Shown: positions 10,726 to 19,685 of the stretch, piece by piece
Layout of the letters: the number at the start of each line of letters is the position of its first letter
Numbering within the stretch: the first letter of the stretch is position 1
DNA from: Qipengyuania pacifica
GTDB taxonomy: Bacteria > Pseudomonadota > Alphaproteobacteria > Sphingomonadales > Sphingomonadaceae
Length of the DNA: 64,000 nucleotides
Assembly: GCF_019857205.1 (NCBI RefSeq)
Contig: NZ_JAHWXO010000008.1
Location: forward strand, 98,415 to 162,414
Direction: 5' to 3'
Position numbers and translations under genes: made by a program
Notes under the pieces: generated by a model
Told to the model about the DNA's origin: nothing
The model's input: only the letters and a program-made list of their open reading frames with translations
The model's database searches: none

Positions 10726-11121
10726 ATTTCTTCAGGGAAGAACAGGAGCGATTCGCTTGGGTAACGATCCCGGGCCGAATGCCTGCGCTTGGTGAGCAAC
10801 CTCCATCCGTTGCCTCAAAGGTAACTTTTAACCAAGTTTGGTAAGAGCTTGGGCGTCCCGTTTCTGAACACCTTCCAGATTGCGATGCTCGATCAGAATC
10901 CCGGAGATTTCATATTTTCGCTATCAATCAATGGCTTAATAGCCCCTTGATTGGAGGCGGATGGTCGTCCGATGGGTGCTTTAACTTTTGGACGGCTGGA
11001 CAGGCTTGGGAATTAGGTTACTTGGAAGTTAACCGAACAGACAGCGGAACCGATGGGTCGCGGGCTCCACTGCACATTTCTTAATTATTCGCAGTCCGAA
11101 CCGGACTGGCGGGAGGGGGCA
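10726..11121. other. 396-base intergenic region upstream of the fimbrial cluster
   Basis: No convincing gene. It is AT-richer than its surroundings and holds several TTAAC/GTTAAC elements (near 10830, 10980 and 11030) and a small dyad ACCAA-GT-TTGGT near 10843. It is a likely promoter/operator region for the fimbrial genes. I could not assign a specific promoter or a known riboswitch. Confidence 0.5.
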
Positions 11122-11646
11122 ATGGGCTGGACCCGTTTTGCGTTTCTGACGCTCATCATCGCTGCGCCTGTAAGCGCAGAACAAATCGACAATGCACAAT
11201 CCTTCGATCTCGCGGTAAAGGGTTCCATTCCGCAACATTGCTCGATGGGATCGATTGCCAATATCGATTTCGGGAATCTGGAGCGGAAAGGACTACGCGC
11301 GGAAACGCCGGTCGCCTTCAATTGCAACGTCCCCTTCAACATGCGGATCAAGAGCGCCAACGGTGCGCTGATCCATACTGTAATGCCATCGGGGCAGGGT
11401 CCGTATGGGGGAAGTGTTCCTTACAGCATCGGCGTGACCATGCCGGTGCGCTACCCATCGACCCGCGTGCTCCAGCGATCTTTCGATAGCAGGAATTTGC
11501 AATCCGGCGGCGATTTTTCCAGCAATGGCGGGATTGCGACCGACGGCATGACGCTGCGCGTGGAAATCGGAAACGGCACCGGCGAAGCGGGACTGCTGGC
11601 CGGAGATTATTCGGAAACCATCACGATCACCGTGTCGCCACTTTAG
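11122..11646 (+). CDS. Spore coat protein U-type fimbrial subunit
   Basis: Secreted pilin-like protein of 174 residues. Signal peptide residues 1-20 (ending PVSA), then the SCPU domain (about 28-174) with its two-cysteine pattern (QHCSMGSIANIDFG and VAFNCNV) and the C-terminal beta-strand ending ITITVSPL that would be donated or chaperoned. Start set at ATG 11122 after GGGAGGGGG, which removes an unsupported N-terminal extension. First gene of the cluster subunit-subunit-chaperone-usher-adhesin-subunit. Likely a minor or initiating subunit. Confidence 0.85.
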   Translation: MGWTRFAFLTLIIAAPVSAEQIDNAQSFDLAVKGSIPQHCSMGSIANIDFGNLERKGLRAETPVAFNCNVPFNMRIKSANGALIHTVMPSGQGPYGGSVPYSIGVTMPVRYPSTRVLQRSFDSRNLQSGGDFSSNGGIATDGMTLRVEIGNGTGEAGLLAGDYSETITITVSPL

Positions 11647-11781
11647 AGCTTCGTTCGCCGGACGAGGCGAGCGGAATTATGCCGGTTGCGATGGGCATCG
11701 CATGCACCCGGCTTCGTTATCCAACGATGCACAACCGAGCTGCCACCTTAATCCGGCAGTTCAAATTGAGGGTAGAATACG

Positions 11782-12543
11782 ATGAAAAAACTTCTTCTTG
11801 GCGCCGTGGCTCTTGGAGCTATCGCTGCAACTCCGGCTGCTGCTCAGCCAGACCAGATCCACTATGCACGCCCGAACATTGGCGCAACTGGCACTGTTAG
11901 CGCGCCTTATAACTTCGTTGACGGCCTTATCATTGTTGGCAATGAGCTCGCTCTCGCCAACGGTATCGGTACGCGTTACACGACGGAAGCGAATGCTCCC
12001 GCCGACAGTACTGCTGCGACCCGCACCGTGAACGTCGTCTTCACGCTGACAGGTTCGGTGAACAAGGATTGCTCGTTCTATTCGGGCAATACGGCCGGCG
12101 CACGGAACATCGATTTCGGCGTGATTGGCGTCCGCACGGGCAACAACGAAAACGTCAATAATGCGTTTCAGATGGTCGGCGCTGCAGAAGCCGAAATCCA
12201 GACGCTGACTGCGGGCTGCAATTTCAACAATGCCGTTGAAATCAACAAGGACGATGTTCGCGGCATGGTGAACGTCGATGGAAGCGGTTACGACACCAAC
12301 GAATTCCAGGCGAACATCCCTTACAGCGTCACCGCCAGGTGGAATGGCGTTGGCGTAAGCACCATCGCTGCTGGTTCCAATCAGGAGCTCGAAGTCGGTC
12401 TTGCGCAGAACAGCGCAACCAAGCTGCAGGGCGCATGGCGTTCGGCAATGACCATCGACATCAATGCTCCGGTTATCCAGGACAAGGGCCTGGTCGCTGG
12501 TACCTACACCGGCAAGACCACGCTTACCTTGCGCGCTCTCTAA
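11782..12543 (+). CDS. Probable major fimbrial subunit
   Basis: Secreted protein of 253 residues with signal peptide MKKLLLGAVALGAIAATPAAAQ. The mature part is beta-rich and Asn/Gly-rich, contains two cysteines (KDCSFY, TAGCNF) and ends with the TLTLRAL strand, matching the final strand of pilin domains. I do not recognise a precise family. The position between an SCPU subunit and the PapD-like chaperone, the good ribosome site (GAGGGTAGAATACG) and the pilin-like end suggest the main shaft subunit. Larger than the other subunits because of an inserted loop near residues 100-140. Confidence 0.7.
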   Translation: MKKLLLGAVALGAIAATPAAAQPDQIHYARPNIGATGTVSAPYNFVDGLIIVGNELALANGIGTRYTTEANAPADSTAATRTVNVVFTLTGSVNKDCSFYSGNTAGARNIDFGVIGVRTGNNENVNNAFQMVGAAEAEIQTLTAGCNFNNAVEINKDDVRGMVNVDGSGYDTNEFQANIPYSVTARWNGVGVSTIAAGSNQELEVGLAQNSATKLQGAWRSAMTIDINAPVIQDKGLVAGTYTGKTTLTLRAL

Positions 12544-12658
12544 GCCTCAGGGTTAAACAACGATGGGCAGGAGAAGGCGAACCGCTTTCTCCTGCCTTGT
12601 TGTCAAATTTTTAGATTTTTCTGCCAGACAGTCCGTATCTGTCCACAAGGGGGTCTGC

Positions 12659-13459
12659 ATGCGTCTTATTCAACGCAGCGCGCGTCTTTTCGCCATCTGC
12701 CTTTCATTCCTTTCGGCGGCCCTTATCGTGTCGCCAGCTGCTGCCATGCGCGTATCGCCGATGGTCGTGGAAATGGAATCGCAAGGATCCGATGCTGTCG
12801 CGCGTATCGAAGTCCAGAATACCGGCCCCGACACACTTCCGTTCGAGACTCGCATTTTCCGTATGGAGATCGATGAAGACGGAAAGATGACGGAAACCCC
12901 CGCGGACGACCAGTTTCTCGTCTTTCCTCCGCAAGGTGCACTTCCGCCCGGTGGCAAACAGGTTTTGCGCTTACAGTGGGTTGGAGATCCCACGCCTGCA
13001 ACATCGGAGGCGTACTATATCTCTGTGGAGCAGCTGCCGGTTACGCTGGCGCCTGGCTCGGACGACGCTGTAGCTGCAAAGGTCCAGGTACTCTATAATA
13101 TGCGCGCACTCGCCGTTGTTGCCCCTCCGGGAGCAAAGCCGGAGGTAAGCGCGACTTCGGTTAGACCCATAGTTTATCAGCCTCGCCCAGCCGAGGGTCA
13201 GAGCGAAGCCCCTGCGCCCGTCGAAGGCGTAGAAGTTATTCTGACCAACCAAGGCCGTCGCCACGCCATGATGTCCAATTTCGGTTGGAAGATTGAAGGT
13301 AAGGACAAGAGTGGGCAGTGGCTCAGGGTTGATGTATCGCCCGAAGAGCTGACGACTGCGGTCGGAACAGGCTATGTGCCCGCTCTCGGCTCGCGCAAAT
13401 TCTATCTGCCGATAAGCGGTTTCGGCCCGGAACCGATCAAGTTGACGTTCCAGCAGTGA
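12659..13459 (+). CDS. Periplasmic fimbrial chaperone, PapD-like
   Basis: Periplasmic chaperone of 266 residues that caps pilin subunits by donor-strand complementation and carries them to the usher. Signal peptide (1-29, PAAA), then an Ig-like N-domain (RVSPMVVEME, FRVFPP-type FLVFPPQG, and the GGKQVLRLQWVG strand that pairs with subunits), and a C-domain ending in the FGPEPIKLTFQQ strand. Start at ATG 12659 after AAGGGGG; the upstream extension of the frame has no support. The last four bases overlap the usher start (GTGA). Confidence 0.9.
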   Translation: MRLIQRSARLFAICLSFLSAALIVSPAAAMRVSPMVVEMESQGSDAVARIEVQNTGPDTLPFETRIFRMEIDEDGKMTETPADDQFLVFPPQGALPPGGKQVLRLQWVGDPTPATSEAYYISVEQLPVTLAPGSDDAVAAKVQVLYNMRALAVVAPPGAKPEVSATSVRPIVYQPRPAEGQSEAPAPVEGVEVILTNQGRRHAMMSNFGWKIEGKDKSGQWLRVDVSPEELTTAVGTGYVPALGSRKFYLPISGFGPEPIKLTFQQ

Positions 13460-16359
13460 GGCTTCGGTCACTCCTTCTCTGTTCGATCGCGCTGCCTTCC
13501 GTTCTGGGGGGGAGCGCTTTCGCGCAGACGACAGTCATACTGCCAACCACTCCTGTCGAAGAGCCCAAGCCTGCGCCAGGGGTTGATGATCCGCCTGTTC
13601 CTGATCCTGCGGATCCGGTAATCGTTACCTTGCCCGGACAAGAGCCGGCAATGGAACCCGACCCCACAGGTCTTCAGGGACTGCCGATTGGCGAGCATGG
13701 GCGCCCCGACATCAATCCCTACGACCGCGACATAGACATGACCGTCCCGCTCACGTTCCAGTCGGACAGTCTTGGTGAGGTGCCGATCAGGCTGACGGCA
13801 GATGATCGGCTACTGCTTGGAACGCGTGAGTTCCTCGGCCTCGTCGAGACGATTCTGAACGCGGAAGCTCATGCTGAACTGGCATCCCAACTTGCCGGCA
13901 AGGATCAGTTTGAAACGACAGACCTCGCCGGATCGGGCGTAGGGATCACCTACGATCCCAATACCCTGGCGGTCGTGGTCATTGAGGTGGACGCGGAGAA
14001 GCGCGCGGTGCGTGATCTTTTTGCGCCGCCCCGCGACGACGTGACCGACAATTCCCTGCATCCCGCACATGTATCCGGCTATCTCAACCTAAACGTGTCC
14101 CAGACCCACATCTGGGAAGACCAGAGCGTCAGACCGCCGACGGTTACTTTCGACGGAGCCGTGCGCGTCGGACGTTTCGTCTTCGAAGGAGATGCGCAGT
14201 TCCGCGAACGTTCGGAACTATCTGGCAGCAGCTATACCTTCGAACGAAATTACGCGCGGCTGGTTTACGACCAACCCGAGCAGTTTCGCCGATGGGTGGC
14301 CGGTGATCTCGATCCGGAAACGCGCGGACAGCAATCCTATGTTTCCATGGGCGGGGTCGGGGTCCTGCGCCAGCGCCGACGCTTCAATGCGTTTCGTTCG
14401 GCGGTCCTTCAGTCGAACCGGGAATTGATCATACAGCGCGAATCTACGGTTCGCTTCCTAAGAAACGGAGCGTTGTACCGGGAAATTCGCCTGGACCCTG
14501 GCCGGTACGATTATAGTTCGCTTCCCCTGATCGCGGGAAGCAATGACATCGACATCCAGGTCATCGACGATACAGGCGCAATCCAGAATCTGGGTTACCA
14601 GCAGTATCTGGACCCGATCGATCTCGATCCGGGAGATTACGAATACGGCGCATATGTCGGCCCGACCAGCCGGACCTTCGCCGGGTCGCCGGACTATTCC
14701 GGTCCGGTTGCGTTCACAGGTTTTTTTCGCAAGGCATTTTTCAATCGCCCGGCCATCGGAATTGGCTTGCAAGCGAGCCAGAACGTGCAGACTTTGACCG
14801 GCCAGACGCAGTTCATTCTGCCCAATGGCGGACGCCTCTTGCTCGATGGCGGGGTCAGTAATTCGGACGAGGCGGGCCAAGGTTTTGCAGCGGGCGCAAG
14901 CTATGAACATTATTTCGACCGTGTCGGGCTGACCGACAGCTTGACGCTGCGCGCCGACTACATATCGGACCAGTTCGCTACACTCAGCAATCCGGAAGCT
15001 TTCAATTCGACGGCCTATACGATTTCTGCCCAGTACACGCGCCAGTTGAACCTGCGGCTCACTTCGACGTCGACGGCCTCCTACATAAAGAGCCGAGGAG
15101 GCTTCGGCGACAGCTATCGCTTGGGCACCACGGCTTTTTACCGGTTGGACCGGAAATGGTCGCTGCGAGCCGGAGCAGAATATGCAAAATTCCCCAGCCG
15201 TTTCGTTCAGGGTGATGGAATCAGTCTTTCGATCGGTCTGGTCTTCCAGCCGGATTACCGCCGCCGCGCAGAGGCGCGGTACGAGAGTCGAAACAATCTG
15301 AGCGAACTTTCCTACAACCAGAGCGGCCTGAATAATCTGAACAGCGTTGGCTTCGGCGGGATAGTGTCGCGCCAGGACGGGCAGGCGCTGGCGCAAGGAT
15401 ACGCTTTCTACGCCGCCAACCGGTTTGACGTATCGGCCAGCCATGCCAGCTTTGGTCCGTCGCTGTCCGACTTTACGGCCGTCAACGCCACCAGTGCACG
15501 TGTAGGAACGACCATCGCCTTTGCCGACGGCATTTTCGGCGTTGGCCGGCGCATCAACGATAGTTTCATGCTGCTGCACCCTCATGAGAACCTGGGTGGA
15601 CGAAGCGTTGTCGCTGGCCAGTCCTTGGCCCAGAATGATTACATCGCAAAAAGCGGTGCCCTGGGCGCGGCGGTGAACAACTTCCTCGGATCCTACGCCA
15701 ACCAGACAGTGCAATACGATGTCGAAGATCCACCCGCGGGGTATGATACCGGACCCGGCGTATTCAGGGTGCATCCGCCCTACAAGAGTGGTTACGCTGC
15801 GCGCATCGGTACGGAGGCTTATGCAAGTGCGATGGGCACATTGCTCCTCACGCCGAAGAACCCCGTGTCGCTAGTGGGCGGGCGCGTCACGCTTCAGGAT
15901 GTCCAGGACGGTGAAAATCCGCAGCCGCTACCGTTCTTCACCAATTCGGTAGGGCGCTTCGCAATATCGGGCCTTATTCCGGGTCGCCGATACCTGATCG
16001 AGACATATGGCCGAAACGGTACTATCGGATATCGCATCGACTTCACTGTGCCGAAGGATACGGACGGACTGTTCGATCTGGGACGGATAGGGCCCACCGG
16101 GGCAAGCGTCGGCGAAGATCAAGCCACCCCGCCAGAAGCTACGCCGGAGAGCGATGAGATCGAGGGGCCCGCTGGAGAAGTGGATCAGTCTGCGGAAGCA
16201 CTCGAGGTGCGCGAGGACGCTGTTTCAACGGCACCGCAGGTGAGCCTTCTCAGCGAGGTATTCGCTTCGCCTCGGCGATCGCCCCGACCCGTCGTGGTGG
16301 CGACCCTCGACGATCGTGACGGATCGGCACCGACATCTGAACAAACGGATGCAGTTTGA
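13456..16359 (+). CDS. Outer-membrane fimbrial usher, FimD/PapC-like
   Basis: Outer-membrane beta-barrel of 967 residues that receives chaperone-subunit complexes and secretes the fimbria. Signal peptide (1-23, SAFA), a Pro/Asp-rich linker, an N-terminal periplasmic domain with a VPIRLTADDRLLLGTREF strand, the long barrel with repeated aromatic strands (about 180-720), and C-terminal domains (DVEDPPAGYDTGPGVF; the plug/CTD segment NSVGRFAISGLIPGRRYLIET). It ends with an unusual acidic tail (about 860-967). GTG start 13456 overlaps the chaperone stop, so translation is coupled. Usher type corresponds to the spore coat U (archaic-like) systems rather than type 1 pili. Confidence 0.9.
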   Translation: MRLRSLLLCSIALPSVLGGSAFAQTTVILPTTPVEEPKPAPGVDDPPVPDPADPVIVTLPGQEPAMEPDPTGLQGLPIGEHGRPDINPYDRDIDMTVPLTFQSDSLGEVPIRLTADDRLLLGTREFLGLVETILNAEAHAELASQLAGKDQFETTDLAGSGVGITYDPNTLAVVVIEVDAEKRAVRDLFAPPRDDVTDNSLHPAHVSGYLNLNVSQTHIWEDQSVRPPTVTFDGAVRVGRFVFEGDAQFRERSELSGSSYTFERNYARLVYDQPEQFRRWVAGDLDPETRGQQSYVSMGGVGVLRQRRRFNAFRSAVLQSNRELIIQRESTVRFLRNGALYREIRLDPGRYDYSSLPLIAGSNDIDIQVIDDTGAIQNLGYQQYLDPIDLDPGDYEYGAYVGPTSRTFAGSPDYSGPVAFTGFFRKAFFNRPAIGIGLQASQNVQTLTGQTQFILPNGGRLLLDGGVSNSDEAGQGFAAGASYEHYFDRVGLTDSLTLRADYISDQFATLSNPEAFNSTAYTISAQYTRQLNLRLTSTSTASYIKSRGGFGDSYRLGTTAFYRLDRKWSLRAGAEYAKFPSRFVQGDGISLSIGLVFQPDYRRRAEARYESRNNLSELSYNQSGLNNLNSVGFGGIVSRQDGQALAQGYAFYAANRFDVSASHASFGPSLSDFTAVNATSARVGTTIAFADGIFGVGRRINDSFMLLHPHENLGGRSVVAGQSLAQNDYIAKSGALGAAVNNFLGSYANQTVQYDVEDPPAGYDTGPGVFRVHPPYKSGYAARIGTEAYASAMGTLLLTPKNPVSLVGGRVTLQDVQDGENPQPLPFFTNSVGRFAISGLIPGRRYLIETYGRNGTIGYRIDFTVPKDTDGLFDLGRIGPTGASVGEDQATPPEATPESDEIEGPAGEVDQSAEALEVREDAVSTAPQVSLLSEVFASPRRSPRPVVVATLDDRDGSAPTSEQTDAV

Positions 16360-16408
16360 TGCGAAAGTTGATCGTATCAGATTATTCGAAACCGGAAGGT
16401 AATATCAC

Positions 16409-17329
16409 ATGATAGCCCGCTTCCTAACGACATGTCTGATGGCCTGTGTCGCCATCCCCGTTGCTGCCCAGCCGCAAGGAAATCCCAGCGAGTTGCCAAC
16501 GACGGGTTGCCGCATTCGTGTCACGCCGAGTCCGGCGAGTTGGATTATCGCCGGATACGATCCGTTCGCCAACGAAGAGGCACAAGGGACGTACAGTGTC
16601 ACCTACGTCAACGACAGCGACGGCGTGTGCGCCTTCACTCCGAGTTTCGAGCTGCGTGAGCCGCCTCTGGGCCTTTCCGACGGTTTGGAAGCACCCCTCA
16701 AATACGCCATTGTGGATCTGACCGAAGCACGCGATGTAACACCGCGCAGCGGCCGTACTTTTGCCCGCAATGCTAGCGCGACGATCTCTCTCGATCCGAG
16801 TGAAAGCCGGACGATCCTTTACAGGTTCGTACCGGACACAAGAGGCGTGAAACGCGATGGCACATTCTCGCAAGAAGTTACGATCGAGGCCGTCGACCGG
16901 CGTTTCAACACGATTGGCGGCGCACCGTTAGCGTTGGGGTTGACCGTGCTACCATCGGCCCGCATCGGTCTATCCGGGGCCTACACAGTCTCCGGAGGCC
17001 AGGCGACCGTGGATCTCGGCCCGCTGCGCGAAGGTGTGGCACCCGTCCCCCTTCAGTTGCGTCTAAGCAGCACGGGGCCTTACGAAATCGACATCGTATC
17101 GGCCAATAATGGGCGTTTGCGCCTCGGTTCGAGCGAATGGTCGATCCCCTATTCCGTCGCGATTGATGGCCAGGTTACGAATCTTGGGGCGCCGGCATCG
17201 ATTGCCAATCGCCCGGAGAGCGGGCTGAGGCGGGATTCGCTGCCAATGCGGTTTGTAATCGGAAAGATCGACGATGTCCGGGCTGGCTCATATACGGACA
17301 CTTTATCGATTTCAGTCAGAGCTCGTTGA
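16409..17329 (+). CDS. Putative fimbrial tip/adhesin protein
   Basis: Secreted protein of 306 residues: signal peptide MIARFLTTCLMACVAIPVAAQ, then a two-domain beta-rich mature part. The first part (about 30-180) has paired cysteines (TTGCRI, GVCAFT). The second (about 180-306) resembles a pilin domain, with LDLGPLR-like strand VDLGPLREG and a terminal DTLSISVRAR strand. The two-domain form and its position right after the usher fit a tip adhesin. Ribosome site GGAAGG lies upstream of ATG 16409. Ligand unknown. Confidence 0.7.
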   Translation: MIARFLTTCLMACVAIPVAAQPQGNPSELPTTGCRIRVTPSPASWIIAGYDPFANEEAQGTYSVTYVNDSDGVCAFTPSFELREPPLGLSDGLEAPLKYAIVDLTEARDVTPRSGRTFARNASATISLDPSESRTILYRFVPDTRGVKRDGTFSQEVTIEAVDRRFNTIGGAPLALGLTVLPSARIGLSGAYTVSGGQATVDLGPLREGVAPVPLQLRLSSTGPYEIDIVSANNGRLRLGSSEWSIPYSVAIDGQVTNLGAPASIANRPESGLRRDSLPMRFVIGKIDDVRAGSYTDTLSISVRAR

Positions 17330-17432
17330 ACAGATAACCGGCAGAGGCCACCCGAATGTGGCGATTTACCGGATTTTAGGGTCATCGGCGTAATCATCGT
17401 CCTGAAGTTCAGCCGAACTGAAAGGACGCGTG

Positions 17433-17849
17433 ATGTACAGGACGACCATTCTCGCTGCCGGGACCGCAGCGCTGCTCCTGCAGCCTGTCGTAGCCTTTGC
17501 CGCCGCCAGCCAGACTTTCAATTTGCGCCTAACTGTACCGGAATTGTGCAAGTTGGGGCACATTCCGGCGGGCTCGATCAGTCGCGTCGGAGATGCGTAT
17601 TCGCTCGGGACATTCAGGGAATATTGTAACTCGCCAAGGGGATATACGGTCCAGGTGAACTATACTCCGGGCGCGCTCCGGGGGGCCATCTTGGCGGCAG
17701 GATCGGATTCGATCATTCTTGACGGGTCTGGTCGTGCGGTACTCAGCCGAAGTGCGGGGCCGAGAATAAGAAGCTGCGATGTTTCCATTGCCCCCGGAGC
17801 GAACGGTTTCGACACCAATCATCTCCAGTTTGATATCATTCCAGGATAA
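17433..17849 (+). CDS. Spore coat U-type minor fimbrial subunit
   Basis: Secreted protein of 138 residues with signal peptide (1-24, VAFAAA) and one short SCPU-like domain: LRLTVPELCKLGHIP, then EYCNSPRGYTVQVNY and a closing FDIIPG. ATG 17433 is taken over the adjoining GTG at 17430 because it has the better spacing from AAAGGA. Last gene of the fimbrial cluster; 103 bases separate it from the adhesin-like gene, and a terminator follows. Shorter than the first subunit, so a minor component is likely. Confidence 0.75.
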   Translation: MYRTTILAAGTAALLLQPVVAFAAASQTFNLRLTVPELCKLGHIPAGSISRVGDAYSLGTFREYCNSPRGYTVQVNYTPGALRGAILAAGSDSIILDGSGRAVLSRSAGPRIRSCDVSIAPGANGFDTNHLQFDIIPG

Positions 17850-17910
17850 GCCGGAAGCAATCAGCCGGTTAGGGCAGTGGCGTCCTTAGCGCTACTCACG
17901 AACTGGAACT

Positions 17911-17942
17911 AAAAGGGCGGCGCCTTGCGGTGCCGCCCTTTC
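17911..17942. terminator. Bidirectional terminator between fimbrial cluster and rplL
   Basis: A perfect 10-bp stem AAAGGGCGGC / GCCGCCCTTT with a 10-base loop lies between two convergent transcripts. The A/T-rich stem ends give a U-tract in either direction. Confidence 0.85.
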
Positions 17943-17979
17943 GTGATCTCGAAACGAGATCGAAGCGTAAGCGAAAGGC

Positions 17980-18357
17980 TTACTTGAGCTCGACGGTACC
18001 GCCGGCTGCTTCGATCTTGCCCTTGATTTCTTCGGCTTCTGCCTTGTTGACGCCTTCCTTGAGCGGCTTGGGCGCGCCTTCGACGAGAGCCTTGGCTTCC
18101 GAGAGGCCCAGACCGGTGATGGCGCGGACTTCCTTGATCACCTGGATCTTCTTGCCACCGTCGCCGGTCAGGACGACGTCGAATTCGGTCTGCTCTTCAG
18201 CAGCCGCACCAGCGTCACCACCGGCAGCCGGGCCAGCAACGGCAACAGCAGCAGCAGCGCTAACGCCCCACTCTTCTTCAAGCGCCTTGGCAAGCTCAGC
18301 GGCTTCCATGACAGTCAGCTTCGACAGTTCTTCAACAAGCTTGGCGATATCGGCCAT
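17980..18357 (-). CDS. rplL: 50S ribosomal protein L7/L12
   Basis: Stalk protein of the large ribosomal subunit that recruits translational GTPases; 125 residues. N-terminal dimerisation helix ([22 protein letters not shown]), Ala/Gly-rich hinge (about 35-55), and C-terminal globular domain with KIQVIKEVR and [22 protein letters not shown]. Downstream of rplJ by 81 bases, on the strand opposite to rpoBC. Confidence 0.99.
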   Translation of the reverse strand: MADIAKLVEELSKLTVMEAAELAKALEEEWGVSAAAAVAVAGPAAGGDAGAAAEEQTEFDVVLTGDGGKKIQVIKEVRAITGLGLSEAKALVEGAPKPLKEGVNKAEAEEIKGKIEAAGGTVELK

Positions 18358-18438
18358 GATGTTTCACTCCAAATATAAGGCCGGGGAGCCCGATTGGGTC
18401 TGCCCCGATGAATATGTGTTCTATGCGGGAACCAGCTC

Positions 18439-18954
18439 TTACGCGGCTTCTTTGGCGCCGTAGGCACCGAATACGCGTGCGAGCATCGAGGTGGGTTCCT
18501 TGATCGTGCGGACGACCTTGGTCGCCGGCGCGTTGAGGAGGCCCACGATCGTGCCACGAAGTTCGTCGAGGCTCGGCATCGAGGCGAGTGCCTTGACCCC
18601 TGCTTCGTCGAGCTTCTGCGCGCCCATCGAACCGCCGACGATTTCAATCTTGTCGGTGGTCTTGGCGAAATCCACCACGGCCTTGGCCGCAGCAACCGGA
18701 TCCTCGGAATAACCGAGGGCGGTCGGACCGGACAGGTACTCGTCGAGACCTGCGTAGTCGGTGTCCTTCAGGGCGAGCTTGGCGAGACGGTTCTTCGCTA
18801 CCTGGTAAGTCGCACCGGCTTCACGCATCTTCGAGCGCAGTTCAGTCGACTGAGCGACCGTAAGGCCCAGGTTGCGGGTCACGACGACCACGCCAGCCTG
18901 GTTGAAGACTTCGCTGAGCTGGGCGACCGCATCGGCTTTCTGCGAACGATCCAT
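18439..18954 (-). CDS. rplJ: 50S ribosomal protein L10
   Basis: Base of the ribosomal stalk, carrying L7/L12 dimers on its C-terminal helix; 171 residues. The start MDRSQKADAV at 18954 follows GAAGGAG with a 6-base spacer; an ATG five codons earlier overlaps this ribosome site and is rejected. The family's YQVAKNRLAKLAL segment is visible. A stable hairpin sits just upstream, consistent with autogenous control by the L10-L12 complex. rplK-rplA are not in the window. Confidence 0.98.
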   Translation of the reverse strand: MDRSQKADAVAQLSEVFNQAGVVVVTRNLGLTVAQSTELRSKMREAGATYQVAKNRLAKLALKDTDYAGLDEYLSGPTALGYSEDPVAAAKAVVDFAKTTDKIEIVGGSMGAQKLDEAGVKALASMPSLDELRGTIVGLLNAPATKVVRTIKEPTSMLARVFGAYGAKEAA

Positions 18955-19182
18955 GCCATACTCCTTCACTATGGCCGTTCGCTTGCAGCGAACGACCGGC
19001 TACGTTTGTCCGCGCCGCCGAAGCGACACGGGCGAGTCCGTTGAGGGGGAAGGAGGTGCACCAACAGGCGCGAAACGACGATGGAGAACATCGTCATGAA
19101 ATCTCTGTTCCCCGTCTAGGCTGGAAATTAAGACCGGCACATTCCGGTCACCAACTGTCTCGGACGGATGAACGGGCAAACC
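18955..19182 (-). promoter_or_regulatory. rplJ leader with hairpin (putative L10 autoregulation)
   Basis: About 230 bases between the upstream terminator and rplJ contain no gene. A perfect 8-bp hairpin (CGTTCGCT-loop of 3-AGCGAACG, 18976-18994) lies 15 bases before the ribosome site. In proteobacteria such leaders bind the L10(L12)4 complex to repress translation. Here that is inference from location and structure only. Confidence 0.55.
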
Positions 19183-19211
19183 AAAAAGGCCCGCCGTTCG
19201 GTGGCGGGCCT
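19183..19211 (-). terminator. Terminator after first small lipoprotein gene
   Basis: Perfect 8-bp stem GGCCCGCC/GGCGGGCC with a 7-base loop, followed on the minus strand by a run of five T. It separates the lipoprotein transcript from rplJ. Confidence 0.85.
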
Positions 19212-19267
19212 CTAAGGATTTGGGTGATTCTGTCAAGCAGAACCCGCGTGAGTCATCGACCCCGGCG

Positions 19268-19528
19268 TTATTCGGCCATCGGATCCGATTCCATGGGCTC
19301 ACCCGTAGCGGTGTCGGTGGGCGGAGTGGTCATGGTATCGTCCATGGTACCGGTTTCGGTGCCGGTCATCATCGGTGCGGGCGTTTCCATCGGATCGCTC
19401 ATGCCCTGATCCATAGGCTCGACAGCATTGGCTTCGAGATCCGTGGTGTCGGTTCCGTCAACGGAGTCGCCGCAGGCGGCAACCGAAAGGGCGAAGGGGA
19501 GGGCGGCGATGATAGCAAACTTCTTCAT
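19268..19528 (-). CDS. Small acidic lipoprotein, Met/Thr/Pro-rich
   Basis: An 86-residue protein. MKKFAIIAALPFALSVAACGDS is a type II signal peptide with lipobox VAAC. The mature chain is low complexity (Thr, Met, Pro, Asp, Glu) with MDQGMSDPMETPAPMM-like repeats and no evident fold. It starts at the ATG after GGAGATTATGAC; the longer frame upstream is unsupported. A paralogue with nearly the same signal peptide lies just upstream. Function unknown; an EcfG-like promoter suggests stress expression. Confidence 0.7.
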   Translation of the reverse strand: MKKFAIIAALPFALSVAACGDSVDGTDTTDLEANAVEPMDQGMSDPMETPAPMMTGTETGTMDDTMTTPPTDTATGEPMESDPMAE

Positions 19529-19560
19529 GTCATAATCTCCTTTCGAGAGCATGGCCATAA

Positions 19561-19585
19561 AACCGCCACAATTGCCATCGGTTCC
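19561..19585 (-). promoter_or_regulatory. EcfG-like promoter of small lipoprotein gene
   Basis: On the minus strand GGAAC, 16 bases, GGTT lies 33 bases before the start codon. This matches the alphaproteobacterial general stress sigma factor pattern GGAAC-N16/17-CGTT with one mismatch in the -10. Confidence 0.5.
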
Positions 19586-19604
19586 AAAAAAGCCCTTTTG
19601 ACGC

Positions 19605-19640
19605 GAAAAAGGCCCGCCCCCCATGAGGGACAGGCCTTTC
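19605..19640 (-). terminator. Terminator after second small lipoprotein gene
   Basis: Stem AAAGGCC/GGCCTTT with an inner CCC/GGG pair, followed on the minus strand by T-rich CCTTTTTCG. It lies between the two lipoprotein genes, so they are separate transcripts. Confidence 0.7.
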
Positions 19641-19685
19641 GTCAATCGTACCGTTTCGCGCAGGGCGCGGTAAACGGAAGTCCGA

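Noticed and set aside
10726..11121. c-di-GMP or other riboswitch before the fimbrial cluster
   Set aside because: No match to the GEMM core or another known aptamer that I could see by eye.
14458..15774. Minus-strand frame inside the usher
   Set aside because: Antisense shadow; the usher signature is strong.
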